A stretch of DNA of 6,873 nucleotides from an uncultured Eubacteriales bacterium. GTDB taxonomy: Bacteria > Bacillota > Clostridia > Oscillospirales > CAG-272. Shown here piece by piece: positions 3,402-6,873 of the stretch. The stretch's first letter is position 1. Each line of letters begins with the position of its first letter. The position numbers and the translations under genes are program-made. A model generated the notes under the pieces. It did not search any database. It saw only the letters and a program-made list of their open reading frames with translations, and was not told where the DNA came from. The DNA is taken from assembly GCA_934417455.1 (NCBI GenBank), contig CAKRWK010000058.1, positions 1-6,873 of the forward strand. The letters are read 5' to 3'.

Positions 3402-6400
3402 ATGAGCGATACCACGTACATCAAAAACTACGACATCGGCACCGCCACACTCGACCTCCCGCATTTCTTTTACAAGCACAGGATTGACTTTCTGACATTC
3501 GGAGACGACGTCATAAAAATCCCCGTCGGCATCGCATGCCACACGAGAAGTTGCCTTGACGAGAGCGACACCCGTTTTTACGGCAAGAACCTTTTCGGCA
3601 TTACTCCCGGCATGAAACTTACCGTACAGAAGAAAATCGTCTTTCCCGAAGAGGGTTCTTCTCTGAAACCCGCCCTCGTGGAAGCGGACGGCTCTATTAC
3701 CGAGTTTTACGGTTCTTACCCCGACTATATTGCCGCCGACCGCAGCGGCAGACGCTTGCGCGTTTCCACCACAGACGGTACAATGACAGTTTCTGCCCAA
3801 GACCAGACCGTGGAATATTACAACGCAAACGGCGATATTACAAGTATCCGCCACTTTACGAGTCGGGAAGAATCCACGGAAATTGCAAGATTCGCCTATG
3901 ACGATTTACATCATCTGACATATGCCATCGGCTATCTCTATATGGTAAATCTGTATTGTTCCTACGACAGTACCGGACAACTTGCCACCATTGAAGTGCA
4001 AAGCGATGCTTTTATGGGAACCGCATGGAAAGCCACGGTATCTTATGTGTATGACAGCGTTATATTTACTCTGCCGAACAACGTGCAGTATCACTATTCG
4101 TTCCACAACGGCTCTTTGACGCTCGGTTCCCTGACAACGGATGAGAACGGAACGGGCTTCATCGAATTTCTCGACTGTTCGCAGACAAAGGAAGAGATTC
4201 ATATCAAAAAGACCGTCGGCTCGCGCACGGTGGAGGACACCACCGTCAAACACCTGCACCCCGCCTCAAACACAACATACAAAGGATTTCTGTTTGAATC
4301 CAAAGACCGCTACGGCGTCCGCACGCGGTATCAGTTCCGCAAGAATGACCTCGAATATACCTATGAGGTCGTCGGGGACGAAGCCTCGGACGAAAACATG
4401 TTTTATCACAACCCGACAACCGGTATACAGACGTTCCGCACGAACGTCGGTCTGAGTTCCGTCGGCGGAATAAACGGAACATTGCGGCAAAGCGCCGCCT
4501 TCGCGGAACGTACCGTCAGTTCGGGAATTTATACCATCAAAATCCCCGAAGCGTACAAAAGCACGACACGGGACATTCCCTACGTCCTTTCCATGTGGAT
4601 AAAAACGCCGGAGAGCACACGCTCCTTCACCGTCAGAAACGGAAGCGGAACCGTGCTTGCGACGTTTCTCTGCAAAAACCTGCCGAATTTTTCGCACTAC
4701 ATGTTTTTCAGTTACCCCTTCCTCGTCAAGGCGACGTCTGCCGGAGACGAAAACTGGACGGTGACGGAAAACGGACGGACTTCGGCCGAAACGGAAGTAT
4801 ACGACGTGCGTATCACGCCGCTGCTGTCCGATATGACGGTCACGCTTCCTATGTTGGAAAAACGGAATGTAGAGGGAGAACTTCCTTCATCCTACCCGGA
4901 AAGAATTTTCCTGCGGGACGTTCAAAGTATGCAATTCGGTATCGGCAGTGACAGACGGACAGCCCGCCCCGAAGTCGTTTTTCCGGAAGACATCTTCGGA
5001 TGGCAATTTCTGAATGCCATGGGCAACACGTACAATGACCTGTGCATTTCGGATCTTGAACAGTATGAATCGTATTGCAACGGCCCCGCTGTGGCCATGT
5101 CGACTGCGACAAATGCTTCATACTACAGTATTTCCTATTATCACCTCGGAAGCATGACATACGCGCAATCCCAAGTCACGGATTCCACCGTTTATTTTGA
5201 CCTTGTGGCCCGTCCATACTTTTCGGAAGCGGTGGAAAACACATTGCATTATCTTGATAACGGCTATGTCAAACGGTATTTCCGTTGCACAAACGGCGAT
5301 TATAACGGCAATGCCGTCTATACGAAAGAAGTTTTCCCCGGCAGAAAAATCCGCATAACGGAAAATACGTACAATTCTCTCGGCTTGTTGACAAAAACAA
5401 AAGTCCGCCCGAACGCGAGCAACACGCCGGAAAGCGACGTCTATACCGAGGAAACCTACACCTACGGTGAATATGTCATGTCCTTGAGTGCTCATACGGA
5501 CACGGCGGGTCAGACCACACTATATAGGTACGAAGGTACATTCTTCCGGCTGAACCAAATTCAAACGCCGGATGGCGTGACATGTGACCTGTCCCTTGAC
5601 CTTGTGACGGGTATTGCGGAAAAGGCAACATTGACCGACGCCAGCGGAAACAAACAGGAAGTGAATCTCGCTTATACGGACGGCTACAACACGGAAACCA
5701 AGCAAAACAACCTGCGCTATCTTTACAGGTACACGGACGGCCGCATGACCAAGGCCATGTACGGAAAGACATCGACCTACCGACTGAAAGATATAACGTA
5801 CGACGACGCTGCCCGCACCGTCGAAACAAAGGACCAGGACGGAGGGGTCATCGTGGACACCTATGATATTTACGGTCGCCTGACAAAAAAGACGCTCGGG
5901 TCATCAGAGATTCTCGCGACGGTTTCCTACGGCGGAGCGGATTACGGCGCCCCCGACAGTTATACCGCCGCGGAAAAAGTCAGCGGAAGTTCCGAAGCCA
6001 CATCCTCCGTAGACACGGAAGCCGGAAAGAACGTTACTTACTATTACCTCAACGGTTTACCGGAAAAGGTGGTATCCGACGGCGATGATGCCAAGCAAAC
6101 CGATACGTTCGGCCGCGATAATGCCAGCCGTGTCGTCACGCAGGGGATGAATGTCGTATGCAAAGCCCGGGAGACATTGAGCGCACATACGCACATCAGT
6201 CTCCAAAGCGTCTCGTATGAAGACGACTTTTCCGCAGAAGGCCGTTCTTCCCGTATCTCTAAAGTTATACACACTGTGGCAGAAGCGGACGAAGACAGTA
6301 CCGAAGCCAATACAACAAAAACGCTGACGACTTCCCTTTCGTACAACGACTTCGGACAGAGTTCCGCCGTTGCCACAGAAACGGCGACAAAGAAACTGAC

Positions 6401-6873
6401 AAGAGATATTGTGTACGAAACGGACGGAAACAAAGCCCTCGGCAGAGTAAAAAGCGTAACGCACAAGAAGGACGGAAACACGTCGGCACTCTTTACGGAA
6501 ACGTATATTTACGATACCGCCGGGCGGATTTCCGGCATTAAAAAAGGTGCAAAAACCGTATGTTCCTACACCTATGACGGCTTCGGACGGCTTGTCAGAG
6601 AAAACAACAGCCTGTTTTCCCGTACCATTACGTATGATTATGACGCGTACGGAAATATAACAAGCAAAAAGACATATGCTTATCACGGAGGCACGGTGCG
6701 TGGAGAATACACGGAAGACGTTTTCACCTACGGTGACAGCAACCGCCCCGACCGCCTCACGGCCGTCAACGGAAAAACGGTGACCTACGAAAACGACCCC
6801 AACAAGAGCACGACGCATTTGTCTGCATTTGACGGCATGACGTTCACTTGGTCCAAAGGATTTCTCTCCGGTT
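3402..6873 (+). CDS. RHS/YD-repeat protein, N-terminal 1157 residues (C-terminus outside window)
   Basis: One uninterrupted frame runs from the ATG at 3402 to the right edge. An in-frame TAA at 3381 excludes longer starts; the ribosome binding site is weak (AAGGA at 15 bases, AGAG at 7). Residues 1-50, with IGTATLDLPHFFYK and KIPVGIACHTR, resemble the first strands of RHS barrels. Beta-rich repeats follow, such as ALVEADGSITEFYGS and FAYDDLHHLTYAIGYL. Residues about 373-487 look like an inserted jelly-roll, carbohydrate-binding-like domain (SGIYTIKIP, YVLSMWIKTPES, VYDVRITPL). After this, YD motifs become frequent: DTYDIYGRLTKK, TYIYDTAGRISGIK, YTYDGFGRLVREN (from about 1056) and TYDYDAYGNITSKKT. 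Such proteins form large hollow shells that often hold a C-terminal toxin or adhesive domain. No signal peptide or membrane segment is visible at the N-terminus, so the export route is unknown. The end that would tell toxin from adhesin lies outside the window. Confidence 0.88.
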   Translation, partial: MSDTTYIKNYDIGTATLDLPHFFYKHRIDFLTFGDDVIKIPVGIACHTRSCLDESDTRFYGKNLFGITPGMKLTVQKKIVFPEEGSSLKPALVEADGSITEFYGSYPDYIAADRSGRRLRVSTTDGTMTVSAQDQTVEYYNANGDITSIRHFTSREESTEIARFAYDDLHHLTYAIGYLYMVNLYCSYDSTGQLATIEVQSDAFMGTAWKATVSYVYDSVIFTLPNNVQYHYSFHNGSLTLGSLTTDENGTGFIEFLDCSQTKEEIHIKKTVGSRTVEDTTVKHLHPASNTTYKGFLFESKDRYGVRTRYQFRKNDLEYTYEVVGDEASDENMFYHNPTTGIQTFRTNVGLSSVGGINGTLRQSAAFAERTVSSGIYTIKIPEAYKSTTRDIPYVLSMWIKTPESTRSFTVRNGSGTVLATFLCKNLPNFSHYMFFSYPFLVKATSAGDENWTVTENGRTSAETEVYDVRITPLLSDMTVTLPMLEKRNVEGELPSSYPERIFLRDVQSMQFGIGSDRRTARPEVVFPEDIFGWQFLNAMGNTYNDLCISDLEQYESYCNGPAVAMSTATNASYYSISYYHLGSMTYAQSQVTDSTVYFDLVARPYFSEAVENTLHYLDNGYVKRYFRCTNGDYNGNAVYTKEVFPGRKIRITENTYNSLGLLTKTKVRPNASNTPESDVYTEETYTYGEYVMSLSAHTDTAGQTTLYRYEGTFFRLNQIQTPDGVTCDLSLDLVTGIAEKATLTDASGNKQEVNLAYTDGYNTETKQNNLRYLYRYTDGRMTKAMYGKTSTYRLKDITYDDAARTVETKDQDGGVIVDTYDIYGRLTKKTLGSSEILATVSYGGADYGAPDSYTAAEKVSGSSEATSSVDTEAGKNVTYYYLNGLPEKVVSDGDDAKQTDTFGRDNASRVVTQGMNVVCKARETLSAHTHISLQSVSYEDDFSAEGRSSRISKVIHTVAEADEDSTEANTTKTLTTSLSYNDFGQSSAVATETATKKLTRDIVYETDGNKALGRVKSVTHKKDGNTSALFTETYIYDTAGRISGIKKGAKTVCSYTYDGFGRLVRENNSLFSRTITYDYDAYGNITSKKTYAYHGGTVRGEYTEDVFTYGDSNRPDRLTAVNGKTVTYENDPNKSTTHLSAFDGMTFTWSKGFLSG

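Noticed and set aside
6057..6818. Minus-strand open frame opposite the RHS gene
   Set aside because: It mirrors the YD-repeat codons, has no convincing domain, and would sit fully inside a clearly real gene.
1..6873. CRISPR array, tRNA, rRNA, insertion sequence or attachment site
   Set aside because: No spaced direct repeats of CRISPR type, no tRNA or rRNA signature, no transposase or terminal inverted repeats were seen.

Overview
The window looks like a moderately GC-rich anaerobic Firmicute (Clostridia, perhaps Oscillospirales or Christensenellales). This rests on AGGAGG-type ribosome binding sites, near-consensus sigma-A promoters with 17-bp spacers, a lipoprotein substrate-binding protein of the TrpX type, a YitT-family membrane protein, and a very long YD-repeat (RHS-like) protein. 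The genus cannot be fixed from the sequence alone.

Layout, left to right. (1) On the minus strand, 1-519 holds the N-terminal 173 residues of an ABC-transporter substrate-binding lipoprotein that runs off the left edge. (2) Its 5' leader (520-838, minus) contains a strong promoter, a 39-codon ORF with the run YYYFYFYFY, a hairpin built on those codons, and an intrinsic terminator just before the transporter gene. This looks like a ribosome-mediated attenuator sensing tyrosine and/or phenylalanine. (3) Minus-strand 931-1866 is a LysR-family regulator. Its leader (about 1867-2010) can fold into a long bulged stem, contains a terminator-like hairpin, and carries a possible 34-codon ORF whose stop overlaps the lysR start. 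(4) A divergent promoter region (1989-2093) with repeated motifs separates lysR from (5) a plus-strand YitT/DUF2179 membrane protein (2166-3140). (6) The spacer 3141-3401 holds two plus-strand terminator hairpins, a candidate minus-strand promoter between them, and a plus-strand extended -10 promoter with an A-rich leader. (7) From 3402 to the right edge lies the first 1157 residues of an RHS/YD-repeat protein without a recognisable signal peptide.

How the parts may work together: the substrate-binding protein belongs to a family that includes aromatic amino-acid transporters, and the Tyr/Phe-rich leader peptide in front of it makes tyrosine and/or phenylalanine its most likely cargo. The adjacent LysR regulator, in the same orientation, could add a second level of control, but only its position supports that. 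YitT and the RHS protein appear to be independent transcription units. The attenuator is the most notable item here: Firmicutes usually control such transporters with T-box RNAs, and I see no T-box motif in this leader.
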